Positions 1 to 9,333 are shown, counted from the stretch's first letter. The stretch is 34,509 nt of DNA from Bradyrhizobium sp. Leo170 (GCF_004296405.1 NZ_PSRR01000053.1:1-34509), one strand, 5' to 3'. Numbers and translations: made by a program. The notes: generated from the sequence alone by a model not told the origin.

Positions 1-39
1 TTTTTCTTCGAATCATCATCCCGCTCTATCTTTTTGTTT

Positions 40-88
40 GAGCATGATCTTTTCGGAAAACCGGTATCCACTTTTCCGGATCATGCTC
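40..88. repeat. Dispersed rhizobial palindromic repeat
   Basis: This is a 49-bp imperfect palindrome. The outer arms GAGCATGATC and GATCATGCTC are exact reverse complements, and the interior carries two facing copies of a CGGAAAA-type block. Elements of this form are scattered in intergenic DNA of Bradyrhizobium and related rhizobia; that attribution is from memory of the family. It would fold as a hairpin in RNA. No gene is seen before 547 and the rest of 1-546 shows no recognisable content. Confidence 0.7.
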
Positions 89-546
89 TAGCCTGCGATG
101 CATCAGGTCCGAATTTCACGAACGCATTCGATACCATCGGCGCTACTTCGTAAATGCTTCATTGTATTCGAATTGATATAACGAGACAAATACTATTCGG
201 TCGGGATATCAATCATCCGATTTTGGAGACTTACCACCTTCGCCCACAGCCGAGCACTTCACCGGATTTGTAGGCCAGGCGCCAATGGACGGATATAACC
301 CGATCCGGCAGCTTGCTCGGTGCCCCTCTTGTTCAGACATTTGGCGGAGCCAATGCATAAATGCTCCGCTGTGGTCACCAATTGGATGATAGGCCTCGGG
401 AATCGCAACTGAAGAATTCTGCGTCGTTCTGGCCGGCCAAACTTAAAACCATCTACATGGGAGGTCGCGAAAGACCTTGCCCTAAGAAAAGCCAGTTGAG
501 AGTTCGCAGACTGTTTTGGCACATTGCAGCAACTCGCCGCTGCAAG

Positions 547-1227
547 TTAGTGGCCGGTCTTTAGCCCTCCTTTTTTACGAAGCGCTGCCTCGGACTGATT
601 TCCAACGACCTTCGGTAAAGCGCTTGCTTCGACTCCCAACGCTCTGGATGAAAGCTCAGAAAGCGAGCGCTCGAAACGAATGTCGAGAGGAAGATGCTTT
701 GCGATGAGGCGAAAATTCACAGCACCGTAAAGCATGTCAATCACCGCGTCGATGTCGAGAGTTGCTGCAAACTCGCCATCGCGCACGCCGGCTTCAATTA
801 CCTCGCGGACCGCCGCCCGACGATCAGCGAAGAATCGGCGATGAAATTCTGCGAGAATTTCGGGTTCGAATTGTCCCTCAGCCAGGATCTCGGCGACTAT
901 CCGACCCAATTTGCCCCGATACTGTTTGATCAGTAGTACAAGGTGTTTTCTGATTGCGTCGGCGGCGCTGTCAGCGCGAGGAATGGGCGTATTCGAAATC
1001 ATCGAGTCCAGGAAGACCTCGATGACGATAGCCGTTTTGCTGGACCACCAGCGGTAGATAGTCGCTTTTCCGACGCCGGCTTTCTGCGCAATCGCCTCAA
1101 TCGTGAGATCTCGGACCGTCGTCGAGTCCAGCAATGAATGCGTTGCCTCGAGGATGGCTCTTCTCGATGCTGCACTGCGCGGCCGTCCTGTTGCCTTTGT
1201 TTCGTTGGCCAAATCCGCTTTCTTCAT
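547..1227 (-). CDS. TetR/AcrR family transcriptional regulator
   Basis: This is a 226-residue one-component repressor. The N-terminal helix-turn-helix domain covers about residues 14-70, with the typical recognition segment GVGKATIYRWWSSK at 51-64. The C-terminal ligand-binding part (about 80-200) is not diagnostic of an inducer. It is longer than many TetR proteins because of a Lys/Gly-rich tail. It is transcribed divergently from the glutathione S-transferase gene at 1704 across a 476-bp gap, so it probably controls that gene and itself. A palindrome at 1616-1627 is the candidate operator. The family call is firm; the target is inferred from position. Confidence 0.9.
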   Translation of the reverse strand: MKKADLANETKATGRPRSAASRRAILEATHSLLDSTTVRDLTIEAIAQKAGVGKATIYRWWSSKTAIVIEVFLDSMISNTPIPRADSAADAIRKHLVLLIKQYRGKLGRIVAEILAEGQFEPEILAEFHRRFFADRRAAVREVIEAGVRDGEFAATLDIDAVIDMLYGAVNFRLIAKHLPLDIRFERSLSELSSRALGVEASALPKVVGNQSEAALRKKGGLKTGH

Positions 1228-1703
1228 AACCTGGTCTGTTCCTTCCGGCGCATTTCGGGCAGCCGTGAATCCTGCGGGGGGTGATGCAGATCAACCGAAG
1301 AGCCTGAGGGCTCTAACTGTATATTCGGAGCACGTCACCGATCAATCGGCACAGATATCGCCGATAGTTCAGCATGTGGTGCAGATGCGATCTGCGAGGC
1401 TGCGAAGTCAGATCGTTTGCCGGGCCAGCAATATCACCTGGGGACCCGGACCGGCGGGGCGATAGGCCACAGCGCCGAATGCTTAAGGAGATCGAGCGAG
1501 CGCGTTGAACGGGGCGCCATCAAGTCTTGCCGCTTTGAATGGCCTGTTGCGCTCGCTCTTGCGGCAAAGAAATCTCGCAAACGTGCAAGGGCATCTTGCA
1601 ATTTCAATAACGAAACGATACGTATCGAATATATCGGACCGAGCGGTGTCGCTGTCGTGGCAACGCGCGGAACCAGCGGAATTGGCTTGGGCCGAGGCGA
1701 AAA
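1228..1703. other. Divergent intergenic region, TetR / GST
   Basis: This 476-bp gap between divergent genes has no convincing ORF. It becomes AT-richer towards the GST start, as expected for promoter DNA, and contains the palindrome described at 1616-1627. Open frames here on either strand lack ribosome binding sites and recognisable protein features. Confidence 0.6.
1616..1627. promoter_or_regulatory. Candidate TetR operator (CGATACGTATCG)
   Basis: A perfect 12-bp palindrome, CGATACGTATCG, sits about 77 bp upstream of the GST start in AT-rich DNA of a divergent TetR/GST intergenic region. TetR dimers usually bind palindromes of about this size next to their own gene. The assignment rests on symmetry and position only. 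Confidence 0.45.
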
Positions 1704-2366
1704 ATGGAATTTGAGCTTTATTGCCGCGCGGAATCGGGGAACTGTTACAAGGTCGCGCTGATGTTGAGCCTCTGCAACCTCAGTTGGCGGCCGCGCTTCG
1801 TCGACTTTTTCAATGACGCGAGCCGCGCTGAATTCCGCGCTAAGGTAAGCGGGATGGGCGAACTGCCCGTGTTGAAGGCGAACAATCTGACATTGTCGCA
1901 ATCAGGCGTGATTCTCACTTATCTATCGGAGGCGACAGGTCTGTTCGGTGGCAAAACAGACGAAGAGCGCCGCGAGATATTGCGATGGATACTCTTCGAC
2001 AATCATCGCTTCACACCCAGCTACGCAACGCTTCGTTTCGTGAGGGGGCTCAGAGGACTGCCCGAAAGCGCGGTGACGGAGTGGCTGCGGGGCCAAGCGA
2101 TCATTGCTCTCGAGATCGTGGAAGAGCGGTTGAAAGATCGCCCGTTCGTGGTCGGAGATGACTTGACGATCGCGGATATATCGATGTGCGCCTATCAATT
2201 CTATCACGAAGAAACCGGGATCGACCGAAGCCAATATCCGCACATTGGAGCGTGGCTTGACCGAATTGCCTCCTATCCGGGCTGGGCGCATCCCTATGAA
2301 CTGATGCCGCGGGCGCTGGCGTCCGCCGCGCGAGAGGGAGCTGCAGGCCGCGATGACGGGCCTTAG
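1704..2366 (+). CDS. Glutathione S-transferase family protein
   Basis: This 220-residue protein has the GST layout: a thioredoxin-like N-terminal domain (about 1-80, with the GELPVL segment and SQSGVILTYL region that normally contact glutathione) and an all-helical C-terminal domain containing the VGDDLTIADISMCAY motif near 150-164. It probably conjugates or isomerises an electrophilic substrate in the cytoplasm; the substrate is unknown. The start is supported by GAGG six bases upstream of the ATG. It lies divergent from a TetR gene and is followed by a small membrane protein on the same strand, a typical inducible detoxification arrangement. Confidence 0.9.
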   Translation: MEFELYCRAESGNCYKVALMLSLCNLSWRPRFVDFFNDASRAEFRAKVSGMGELPVLKANNLTLSQSGVILTYLSEATGLFGGKTDEERREILRWILFDNHRFTPSYATLRFVRGLRGLPESAVTEWLRGQAIIALEIVEERLKDRPFVVGDDLTIADISMCAYQFYHEETGIDRSQYPHIGAWLDRIASYPGWAHPYELMPRALASAAREGAAGRDDGP

Positions 2367-2500
2367 CTCGATCATCCCCGGTGCGAGGAGAGGGCTGTCC
2401 TGGGCGTCAACGCGAAGGGGCGGGTCGATCTCGTGCGAGAGGATGCTGACATGGCAACTTGCCATTTGCACCGCTTGATCAATTAGGTTGGGCTGATTTC

Positions 2501-2797
2501 ATGGTTCTCAAGAAAACAAAACCGCAATCTTCATCCGATGAAACGCCTGCAAGTCCGACCGAGCGAAGTGTTCGGTTGTCGAAAGCGCGTCTGACGGTGG
2601 TGATGGTCTTTGCCGTATATCCCCTGGTGACGGCTTTGCTCTACGTGCTGGGGCCGATTACGAGCGATTGGCAGATTTGGCACCGCACTCTCATTCTGAC
2701 GCCAGTTACGGTAGCGTCCATCATATTTGTCATTACGCCCATGGTGAATAAATACTTGGGCACCCACCTCCGACCTTGGCGGAAACAGAGTGATTAA
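2501..2797 (+). CDS. Small two-helix membrane protein, ABM-tail-like
   Basis: A 98-residue protein with a polar, Ser/Lys-rich N-terminus (1-30) and two hydrophobic segments (about 31-50 and 62-80), ending in a basic tail. The second segment and its RTLILTP...ITPMVNKYL pattern resemble the membrane-anchor tail found on some antibiotic-biosynthesis-monooxygenase proteins, but no catalytic domain is present. An in-frame upstream ATG at 2459 exists; 2501 is preferred because the extra 14 residues look like non-coding sequence, though neither start has a strong Shine-Dalgarno. It follows the GST gene by 134 bp and may be cotranscribed. Function unknown. Confidence 0.6.
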   Translation: MVLKKTKPQSSSDETPASPTERSVRLSKARLTVVMVFAVYPLVTALLYVLGPITSDWQIWHRTLILTPVTVASIIFVITPMVNKYLGTHLRPWRKQSD

Positions 2798-3009
2798 TAA
2801 GATCTCATGTTCGCTGCGCTTGCTTGGCGCGAGATGGTGTAACGAGTGGATACGCGCCGCTCCTTGGCTGCAGAGATGCTTCTGTCGCCTGACCTGAAGA
2901 CTGAAGTCAACCTTCCCCGGCGGTCACAAATGGGGCGAAGCGGCGCCTGGTTTCCACTTGCGAAACGACCGCCCGAGGCGGCGATCGTTCCAGTTGCGGT
3001 CGAGATGAA

Positions 3010-3415
3010 TCAGAGCCTGCCCTCGGCAAGAAGTGCGCGGGTGCGTTTCAACGTCGCCAGCAGAGCTGGCCTTAGCTCGCCCGTCTCGTCTTCGAACAAC
3101 TCGTTGACGATCGCACCCTCGCGTGGGCCGGTAGCCTGGAAGAAGGTGACCTGCTCTCTGCGGCTCGAGTGTAATGATCTCACGGAGGTTCGAGCCGGCG
3201 ATGGTTGCTTCGCGCACGAAGTGCGTCGAATTCTCTTCGACGACCTCGCAATGCGTGCAGAGACCTTGCGGTAGGAAAAGGCGAGCATCGCGCGCCTTTA
3301 GCTCGAGACCCTTCCAGATCTGCTCGCGGGTCAGTCTGGTTTCACCGTCCGGATTCACCGGGCTGTCGCGGTTGAGTAAATCATGATCGATCTCCCTCAA
3401 TGTCTGACTGTCCAC
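3010..3415 (-). pseudogene. Frameshifted SRPBCC (DUF1857/AtaL-like) gene
   Basis: The N-terminal part begins at a GTG immediately after the stop of the NmrA-like gene and reads PVNPDGETRLTREQIWKGLE and onward, typical of AtaL-like/DUF1857 SRPBCC proteins. The frame is lost near residue 85 (about 3160). In the neighbouring frame the rest of the domain resumes with REQVTFFQATG and ends TRALLAEGRL at 3010. A single-base insertion, or a two-base loss, at about 3155-3162 explains the break. The reconstructed product of about 135 residues is close to the family length of roughly 150. It formed a coupled operon with the reductase upstream. A sequencing error is the main alternative to a real pseudogene. 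Confidence 0.75.
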
Positions 3416-4291
3416 TCACTCGGAGGCCGTAGCGGCCATGCCGTTTGCGAAGTCGCGGTAGGAGTGCAGCGGGCGGCCCAGGATCGTGGTCAGGCGCTCG
3501 ACGTCGCCATGGTCTGGAATCATGCCGTCACTGACGTAGCGCTCGGCCATCAGGCGCATCTCATAGGCCATCCACTTCGGCATGAAGGTCGCCATGCTCT
3601 GCTCGAAGCCACTGGGGTCGTCGCCGCCATAGGCGACTGAGCGGCCCAGCACCTCGGACCAGATCGCGGCCACGTCCGAACCGGTCAGCGTATCCGGACC
3701 AACCAGGTTGATGGTCTCGATCGGCAGCTTGCCGGGCGCTTGATCCCTGCGGATCAGTTCGATCGCTGCAACCTCGGCAATATCGCGGGCGTCGACCATG
3801 GCGACACCTTTGTTGCCGATCGGCATCGGATAGAGGCCGTAGTTGAAGATGACGTCCTTGATCATGAGTTCGTTGTCGATGAAGTAGGACGGGCGCAGAA
3901 TGGTTGCGCTGAAGTCCATCGCTTCTAGCATCCGCTCGGCGCCGGACTTCACTGCAAAATGCGGCACGTTCACGAAGCGATCGGCGTGGATCACCGACAA
4001 ATAAACCACCCGATTGACGCCAGCCTCGCGGGCAACATTCAAGGTGATGATCGCTTGCGTGAATTCGTCGCCCGTAACCGCGTTGAGCAGGAACAGCGTA
4101 CTGACGCCGTCGAACGCGGCCCGCAGCGAGCCGATGTCGAGCAGGTCACCCTGCGCGACTTCGACATTGGCCGGAAAGTCGGCTTTTGAGGGATCGCGGG
4201 TGAGCACGCGCACGCGAACGCTGCGATTGACGAGTTGCTGGACGACATGGCGGCCGACACGGCCAGTAGCGCCGATAACGAGGATGGTCAT
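3416..4291 (-). CDS. NmrA-like NAD(P)-binding reductase
   Basis: This 291-residue atypical short-chain dehydrogenase has the N-terminal dinucleotide-binding motif GATGRVG at residues 7-13, a basic segment RVLTRDPSKA after the second strand, and the ILRPSYFIDN segment typical of the NmrA / NAD(P)H-quinone-reductase-like group. Some members reduce quinones or other electrophiles; others only sense the NADP ratio. The ATG at 4291 is chosen over the GTG at 4300 because AGGAG lies eight bases before it and would overlap the GTG. Its stop touches the GTG of the broken SRPBCC gene. It is divergent from a LysR regulator, which probably controls it. Confidence 0.88.
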   Translation of the reverse strand: MTILVIGATGRVGRHVVQQLVNRSVRVRVLTRDPSKADFPANVEVAQGDLLDIGSLRAAFDGVSTLFLLNAVTGDEFTQAIITLNVAREAGVNRVVYLSVIHADRFVNVPHFAVKSGAERMLEAMDFSATILRPSYFIDNELMIKDVIFNYGLYPMPIGNKGVAMVDARDIAEVAAIELIRRDQAPGKLPIETINLVGPDTLTGSDVAAIWSEVLGRSVAYGGDDPSGFEQSMATFMPKWMAYEMRLMAERYVSDGMIPDHGDVERLTTILGRPLHSYRDFANGMAATASE

Positions 4292-4343
4292 GGATTTCAC
4301 TCCTAATTTGGGTATGCCGAAGTGGCATGGCTCAAATTAGTGA

Positions 4344-4376
4344 TCCATATTCGCGCCAATAGTCGATATATATGGA
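4344..4376. promoter_or_regulatory. Candidate LysR-type operator
   Basis: An inverted repeat TCCATAT (4344-4350) and ATATGGA (4370-4376), spaced by 19 bases, lies in the 110-bp gap between the divergent reductase and LysR genes. The gap is AT-rich compared with the surrounding genes. LysR-type regulators usually bind such interrupted dyads between themselves and the target gene. Supported by symmetry and position only. Confidence 0.35.
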
Positions 4377-4401
4377 CACTCTGTCTCACAGGTGGAACGC
4401 T

Positions 4402-5298
4402 ATGGACCTGCTGGCTCTGGCCGATTTCAGTCTGGTGGCTCGTCACGGCGGCTTTGGAAAAGCGGCCCGCGCTACGCTCCGCCCGAAGGCGACCTTGTCG
4501 CGCCGCGTCTCGGAATTGGAGGCCAGCCTGAATTTGCGGTTGTTCGAGCGGAGCGCGCGCGCACTGAAACTCACGCAGGAGGGACGGGCGCTCTACGAGC
4601 GCACGAGCGCCTTGCTCGTCGAACTTGATGAGACAGCGGCAATCATCGCTTCCGGGGGAACCAAGCCGCGGGGGCGGTTGCGGATCAGTGCCCCGCTGCT
4701 CTTTTCACAGACAGCGATGGGCAAACTTGCAGGCGGGTTCGCGTTGAAATTTCCTGACGTCAGCCTTGAGGTCACGGCCGAGGATCGAGGCGTCGATATG
4801 ATCGAAGAAGGTTATGATCTTGCTATCCGCGTCAATCCGGCACCTGATGAAAGTCTGATCGGTCGCGTCTTTCTGCACGACCGTTTGGTCGTTGTCGCGA
4901 GCCCATCGCTTGCCCGCGGCGTCGAAGACGCAATGGTTCCGGCGGTCGTTCGCGGCGGCGGCAATCAAACCGAGACCTGGGACGTGGTGACGTCCTCCGG
5001 GAAATCGCGGTTAACCGCCAATCCGATCCTTAGGCTTTCGTCGCTTCCGATGATCCGCGATGCCGTGCGCGCGGGCGTCGGCGCGGCGCGACTTCCGATA
5101 TCCCTTGTGAAGCATGATATCTCTGCCAGACGGCTGGTGCATTGGGCCGACGTCGATGGGCCGGATATCGCCCTGTGGGCGCTCTATCCCTCCCGCCGTT
5201 TACTCAGCGCACGCGTTTCAGCCTTCCTCGAGTTTCTGAAGGCCGCCTTTCCAGAGGGGACTCCAGACGAACTTGCTAGTTACATCAGCGACGGATGA
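4402..5298 (+). CDS. LysR family transcriptional regulator
   Basis: This is a roughly 298-residue LysR-type regulator. The N-terminal winged helix (MDLLALADFSLVARHGGFGK onward) covers about residues 1-60, followed by the linker helix and a substrate-binding domain from about residue 88 (GRLRISAPLLF). The ATG at 4402 is chosen over 4372 because it has AGGTGG six bases upstream and gives the standard family N-terminus. It is divergent from the NmrA-like reductase, the classic arrangement for a regulator and its target. The inducer is unknown. It lies just outside the tRNA-derived repeats that begin at 5370. Confidence 0.9.
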   Translation: MDLLALADFSLVARHGGFGKAARATLRPKATLSRRVSELEASLNLRLFERSARALKLTQEGRALYERTSALLVELDETAAIIASGGTKPRGRLRISAPLLFSQTAMGKLAGGFALKFPDVSLEVTAEDRGVDMIEEGYDLAIRVNPAPDESLIGRVFLHDRLVVVASPSLARGVEDAMVPAVVRGGGNQTETWDVVTSSGKSRLTANPILRLSSLPMIRDAVRAGVGAARLPISLVKHDISARRLVHWADVDGPDIALWALYPSRRLLSARVSAFLEFLKAAFPEGTPDELASYISDG

Positions 5299-5369
5299 CG
5301 GCTATGGCGCGAAGCGGGCATCCATTGTGCTGGACTGAGTTCGCAACTCTGCACTGAATGGCGCCAAAA

Positions 5370-5396
5370 TGGTGCCCAGGGGGCGGAATCGAACCA
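5370..5396 (-). repeat. tRNA-Phe 3'-end copy A (att-like)
   Basis: This 27-base segment repeats the last 26 bases of the tRNA-Phe gene at 33218, including the CCA end, with one extra base in the run of Gs. Only the 3' part of the tRNA is present, and the orientation matches the intact gene. That is the expected scar of integrase-mediated insertion at a tRNA 3' end. It would be the far attachment site of an island reaching back to 33218. Confidence 0.65.
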
Positions 5397-6575
5397 TCCG
5401 TCTTCGCCCTTCGGGCTACGCCGGACGCGGCCCGTCGCTCGTCGGGCTCGCCACGCGTAGCCGATTGGCGAAGCGTGGTGCCCAGGGAGGGAATCATACG
5501 CAATCACCGACGCGGCGAACCGCTATTTGTCCTTAGCATGGTGGCCTGAGCGCTTGGCATGGTGGCGGAGGTCCGCCATATCGCTATCGCAGGAGCCCTG
5601 TTTTCCTATCGGAAGGCAGCCTGACTCGCGAGGCCGAGTCGTGAAAGTCCGCCAAGAGCCGCCGTTTGTGAGCGATCCATCCCCGCGTAAGAGGGGTAGG
5701 CTCAAATCCCGGGGGCGCAACCACCGATATCTATATTCGGTTCAAGTTGCGATCTGACCTGACCGAGAGCGACCATTGCGTTCCGAACGCAGTGAATATC
5801 TTTTAAGCTGTTGATTTTTCTTGCTGCGTCGAGCGTTTCCGTCCCGTTTTGTTCATGGTCGTTTCACAAAATTCGTTGCGGCGTTCTTGACCAAGACAGT
5901 GCTCGCTGAAAGCTTGGCCGGTCGGCGGGCGTGCCATCTCTCTGCCGAAACCGAGGAACTTCGGGATGATGATGGGACGCTGCTCGGCGGCACGCAGCTG
6001 CCGCACGGTGGACCGCTGGCCAGACTCAGCTGCTGTGTCGCGGCTTGGGTCAGACCGCCAAGACTGGCCCTTGGACCCACTCTCGGACATCGTCGGAGTG
6101 TCTCGATCGGTCACGAATTGATAGCCGAGGATACTGCTCGCATGCCCGTCTAAACGTGTGGCAGCGATCTGGATATGGTGTCGAACATCACTTCAACTTG
6201 GCCCGGCGATGACATCACCGAGAGCGAGTCCTGCACAAGATTGGACGCCGGATCGTAGCAAATGCATCGCATCCTCTCACGATGGGCAGCCGACGACGGC
6301 GGAAAGTTCGATGCTTCCGCCATCGCCTAGCAGTGAAGCCGACTACAGCGCCGGGGTGATGACACACTGACGCAGCGCAACCGATCATTTTAGGCGAGTT
6401 GGGGAATAGCTGTGCGTTCATCCCGATCATCATACCAACACCTGACGAACGTTTTGCTCGAATGTTGCGTGGTCCAGTATCCGCCATCGCCGTCAACGAG
6501 CTCGCGATAGCTGGCAAGCTCCATCCACCACCGCGGCCCCGGCCTGCCATGAATGACGTCGTTGTCGGCGCTGAT
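5397..6575. other. Gene-poor scar region
   Basis: About 1.2 kb without a convincing intact gene. It holds the degenerate tRNA-derived repeat B and a segment at 5401-5440 resembling 33362-33411. Open frames on both strands at 5803-6153 and 6215-6824 lack recognisable domains and good ribosome binding sites. The region reads as decayed mobile or island-junction DNA. Confidence 0.5.
5476..5559 (-). repeat. Degenerate tRNA-derived repeat B
   Basis: An 84-base element about 88% identical by eye to copy C at 24745-24829 (nine substitutions and one indel over 85 columns). On the minus strand its last 35-40 bases resemble the tRNA-Phe T-arm and acceptor end with a few inserted bases; the rest is shared only with copy C. 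The same orientation as copies A, C and the intact tRNA supports an attachment-site origin. Confidence 0.6.
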
Positions 6576-6770
6576 CTAAATATGATCGTCCACTGCCTCT
6601 CTCAACTGACGTTGCCAGCCAAACAACTGCTGCGGCGACAATCCGTGCCGTTGTGCTGCCGAACAGACCGGGTCGCCACTCACCATGATCTCCGCAACAA
6701 CCCGCGCCTTGTCCTCGTCGCTCCACTTCCGCCGACGGCCGGCTCCAGTGAAGGCCTCAAGCCGCCGCAC
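6576..6770 (-). pseudogene. IS66-family OrfA (TnpA) remnant
   Basis: A 64-codon frame starting at GTG and carrying the helix-turn-helix of IS66-type OrfA, with GRRRKWSDEDKARVVAEI and GLSPQQLFGWQRQLR. Normal OrfA proteins are about twice this length; here the frame stops just after the HTH. Neither the OrfB/OrfC partners nor a terminal inverted repeat are visible. Its 5' end abuts the broken end of the hydroxybutyrate dehydrogenase gene, so this is an insertion or deletion scar rather than an active element. Confidence 0.8.
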
Positions 6771-7242
6771 CGGCTCCGTGATAGCACGGAGACGCGACCA
6801 GCGAATGCGCCGAGGCCGTGGTGATGATTCGGCCCCAGCCTCGTTGCTTCATGCCGGGAGTAACGGCACGGATCGCATGGAATGCGGCGGAGAGGTTGAT
6901 TGCGATCACTGCGTCCCACTTTTCGACCGGAAAATCCTCGATCGGCGAGACATGCTGGATGCCGGCATTGTTGACGAGCACGTCCACGCTCCCAAACGTC
7001 CTCTCGGCGAACGAGATCATGTTGGCGATTTCCATCGGCTCGCCCATATCGGCGGGCGAATAGATAGCCTTCACTCCGAAATCTTTCTCGATTGCAGTCC
7101 GCGTTTTTTCGACATCGCCCGGTGCCCCAATCCCGTTGAGCACGATGTTGGCGCCCCCGCTTGCGAATGCCCGCGCGCACCCAAGGCCTATTCCGCTTGT
7201 CGAGCCGGTCACAACGGCCGTCTTGCCCTTCAGAACACTCAA
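6757..7242 (-). pseudogene. 3-hydroxybutyrate dehydrogenase, 3'-truncated
   Basis: The frame begins at a TTG with GGAG six bases upstream and encodes the N-terminal 60% of a short-chain dehydrogenase closely resembling D-3-hydroxybutyrate dehydrogenase (BdhA type). It has TGSTSGIG at 12-19, the NNAGIQHV segment and SAHSLVAS near 146-151. Homology stops at about 6786, inside the active-site region and just before the expected YxxxK. The last residues before the stop derive from IS66 sequence. The protein lacks the catalytic Tyr and Lys and cannot be an active reductase. It is the third gene of the patatin / acetoacetate decarboxylase operon. Confidence 0.85.
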
Positions 7243-7273
7243 TTCACTCTCCTTCTATTGCATGCCTTCACGT

Positions 7274-8065
7274 TCAGCCGACCAGATCGGTCTCGCGGAC
7301 TTCGAGGAGACGTCGGCTTGGCTGTTGGAGGTAGTCATGCACGACCTTGCCCAGCCCGAGCGTAAGGTCGGCCAGTATGTGAACCGCGGACACCACCTCG
7401 AGAACTGGCAGATCAGCTACGGGTGCCAACGCATGAGGCGTGAGATGGAGCGCCGCCGGCCCGGTCCACGCGCCCTTTATCGTGACATCCTCGAGATGAT
7501 ATTCGACCAGTTCACAGATGCGTGGCGTGCCGTCGACGTGCGGAATGATCTTGAGAAGGAAGTTCGGCTCCTTGAGAGCGGCTTTGACTTGCATTAGGTC
7601 GGCCGCGCGGTGCTTGTATCCCGTCGTGCCGGTTGCTACCCGCAACGGACCGTAATCCAGAGTGCCGATGAGCGTATCGACTTCAGTCCGCAGCGTCGGC
7701 TGAGCCAGCTTTTTCGGAAAGCCCCAGAGCTCGCGGCCGCCGGCGATCGGCCCCTCATCGTTCAGGAACATGCAGTGGGTATAGCAGCCCCTGCGACCGC
7801 GGAACGACACCGGGATGACTTGGCCACTCTCGGTGTAGTCGCCAAAACCACTGGAATCCGGCATGCGGATGAATTCATATTTGACCAGCGCCTCGCCTTC
7901 GTCAAATTCGAGCGGAGCCGGAACAACCGATCGCAGCTTCGCCGGATCGGTGCGATAGATGATGACAAGGTATTCGCGGTTGACGAAGCGGTACGGTCCC
8001 GGCGGATAGGCCGGATTGGTGAGCGGCATCGCAAATGCTCGCTTCAGAACTTCATTTTCGTGCAC
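7274..8065 (-). CDS. Acetoacetate decarboxylase
   Basis: This 263-residue protein matches the Adc family. The ELWGFPKKL motif places the Schiff-base lysine pair at residues 118-119, and the family's [15 protein letters not shown] segment lies just before it. The enzyme converts acetoacetate to acetone and CO2 in the cytoplasm; some relatives act on other beta-keto acids. The GTG start at 8065 has AGGAG about eight bases upstream. It lies between the patatin gene (30-bp gap) and the truncated hydroxybutyrate dehydrogenase (31-bp gap), so the operon originally ran lipase - decarboxylase - dehydrogenase. The operator-like palindrome at 9334 is the probable control point. Confidence 0.92.
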   Translation of the reverse strand: MHENEVLKRAFAMPLTNPAYPPGPYRFVNREYLVIIYRTDPAKLRSVVPAPLEFDEGEALVKYEFIRMPDSSGFGDYTESGQVIPVSFRGRRGCYTHCMFLNDEGPIAGGRELWGFPKKLAQPTLRTEVDTLIGTLDYGPLRVATGTTGYKHRAADLMQVKAALKEPNFLLKIIPHVDGTPRICELVEYHLEDVTIKGAWTGPAALHLTPHALAPVADLPVLEVVSAVHILADLTLGLGKVVHDYLQQPSRRLLEVRETDLVG

Positions 8066-8095
8066 TTCAATTCTCCTGTGACTGACCGGCTTGGC

Positions 8096-9247
8096 CTATT
8101 CACGACCATCCTGCTCAAGATCGAACGTGGAGACGCCGTCCGCACTGGTCGGGCGGGCCAGCACCTCGGGATGACGAAGGGTGCGTAACGCATCGTGATA
8201 ACCGGCGCGCCAATGATCCTGCATCGAGAGGCGAGAAAACTCGTAGTCCTTGGAGTGGCCTTCGTAGTCCCGCGCGCGATAGATCAGATGGACGAGGTTG
8301 TGCACGTTGCGAGAGGCAGCCGTCCTGAGCAGCCTGACGTCCTCATGTTCGCGCAGATCTTCAGGCAGCCTGTTCAAGAGAGCCGCCAAGTCTCGCTGCA
8401 GTCGGTGCAGGCTTTTGAACTGGTCCGTGCTTGCTCGCGTGCGGCTCGAGTATTGAATCTCCTTTTGGCGCGTAATGACGTCGGCCATATTGCGCGGAAT
8501 CTGGCCGCGCGCGCTCCAGAGATCGACCTGAAACACAAGCGTGTCCTGACGGGCGCCACGCTCAATCACCCATTGCAATGGTGTGTTGGATACGAGGCCG
8601 CCATCCCAATAATGTTCGCCATCGATTTCGACCGCCGGAAATCCCGGCGGTAGCGCCCCGCTCGCCAGAACGTGCTCCGGCCGGATCGTATGCGTGGCAG
8701 TGTCGAAATAGACCAGATTGCCGGTCCTCACATTGACGGCACCTGCGCTGAACCGCATCATACCGGCGTTGATACGATCGAAATCGACGAGCCGCTCCAG
8801 TGTCGTCTTCAACGCGCTGGTGTCGTAGATGCTCGTGGCGGCAAGCGTTCCACCCGCTTGTAGCCACGGCGCCAGTGGCCGCGCGGAAAAGAATCCGTTC
8901 GCGCCAAACACGGCCGCAAAGCTCGCATTTACCTGATTGAGAAAATTGCGGGTGTGATCGCTGTTCATCAAATCGGTGAACGGTGCGTCCAACGTCACCT
9001 GCGTCCAAAACTCGCGAAGCCGGTCAACTCGGGAATTGGGCGGATTGCCAGCGATAATTGCCCCGTTGATCGCTCCAATCGAGATGCCGGCAATCCAATC
9101 GGGATGGATGTTGGCTTCAGCCAAGGCCTCGTAGACGCCTCCCTGATAAGCCCCCAGAGCGCCGCCGCCCTGTAAGAGCAACGCTATGCAATCGAACGGC
9201 AGACGCCGGTCGGCGGTCGTGAGGTGTGGCCGGGGCTGAAAGTTCAT
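8096..9247 (-). CDS. Patatin-like phospholipase / acyl hydrolase
   Basis: This 383-residue protein is a complete patatin-domain hydrolase. It has the oxyanion-hole motif GGGALG at 27-32, the nucleophile motif GISIG with Ser56, and the partner motif DGG with Asp215. A C-terminal extension of about 140 residues follows, as in DUF3734-type patatins. These enzymes hydrolyse acyl esters; association with ketone or polyhydroxybutyrate metabolism is suggested by the downstream genes but not proven. No signal peptide is seen. The Shine-Dalgarno (AAGAG) is weak. The promoter region upstream carries the perfect palindrome at 9334-9348. Confidence 0.92.
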   Translation of the reverse strand: MNFQPRPHLTTADRRLPFDCIALLLQGGGALGAYQGGVYEALAEANIHPDWIAGISIGAINGAIIAGNPPNSRVDRLREFWTQVTLDAPFTDLMNSDHTRNFLNQVNASFAAVFGANGFFSARPLAPWLQAGGTLAATSIYDTSALKTTLERLVDFDRINAGMMRFSAGAVNVRTGNLVYFDTATHTIRPEHVLASGALPPGFPAVEIDGEHYWDGGLVSNTPLQWVIERGARQDTLVFQVDLWSARGQIPRNMADVITRQKEIQYSSRTRASTDQFKSLHRLQRDLAALLNRLPEDLREHEDVRLLRTAASRNVHNLVHLIYRARDYEGHSKDYEFSRLSMQDHWRAGYHDALRTLRHPEVLARPTSADGVSTFDLEQDGRE

Positions 9248-9333
9248 GGTTCTGTGCTCTTGGTTTGCGATTGCTCAGGCCTGAGTTCTGTCCGGGACAG
9301 GTCACCGCGGTTTCACGACCCAAACTTTAATAT

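Noticed and set aside
5803..6153. Open frames on both strands at 5803-6153 as possible genes
   Set aside because: No domain, signal peptide or ribosome site; the region looks like decayed DNA next to repeats.
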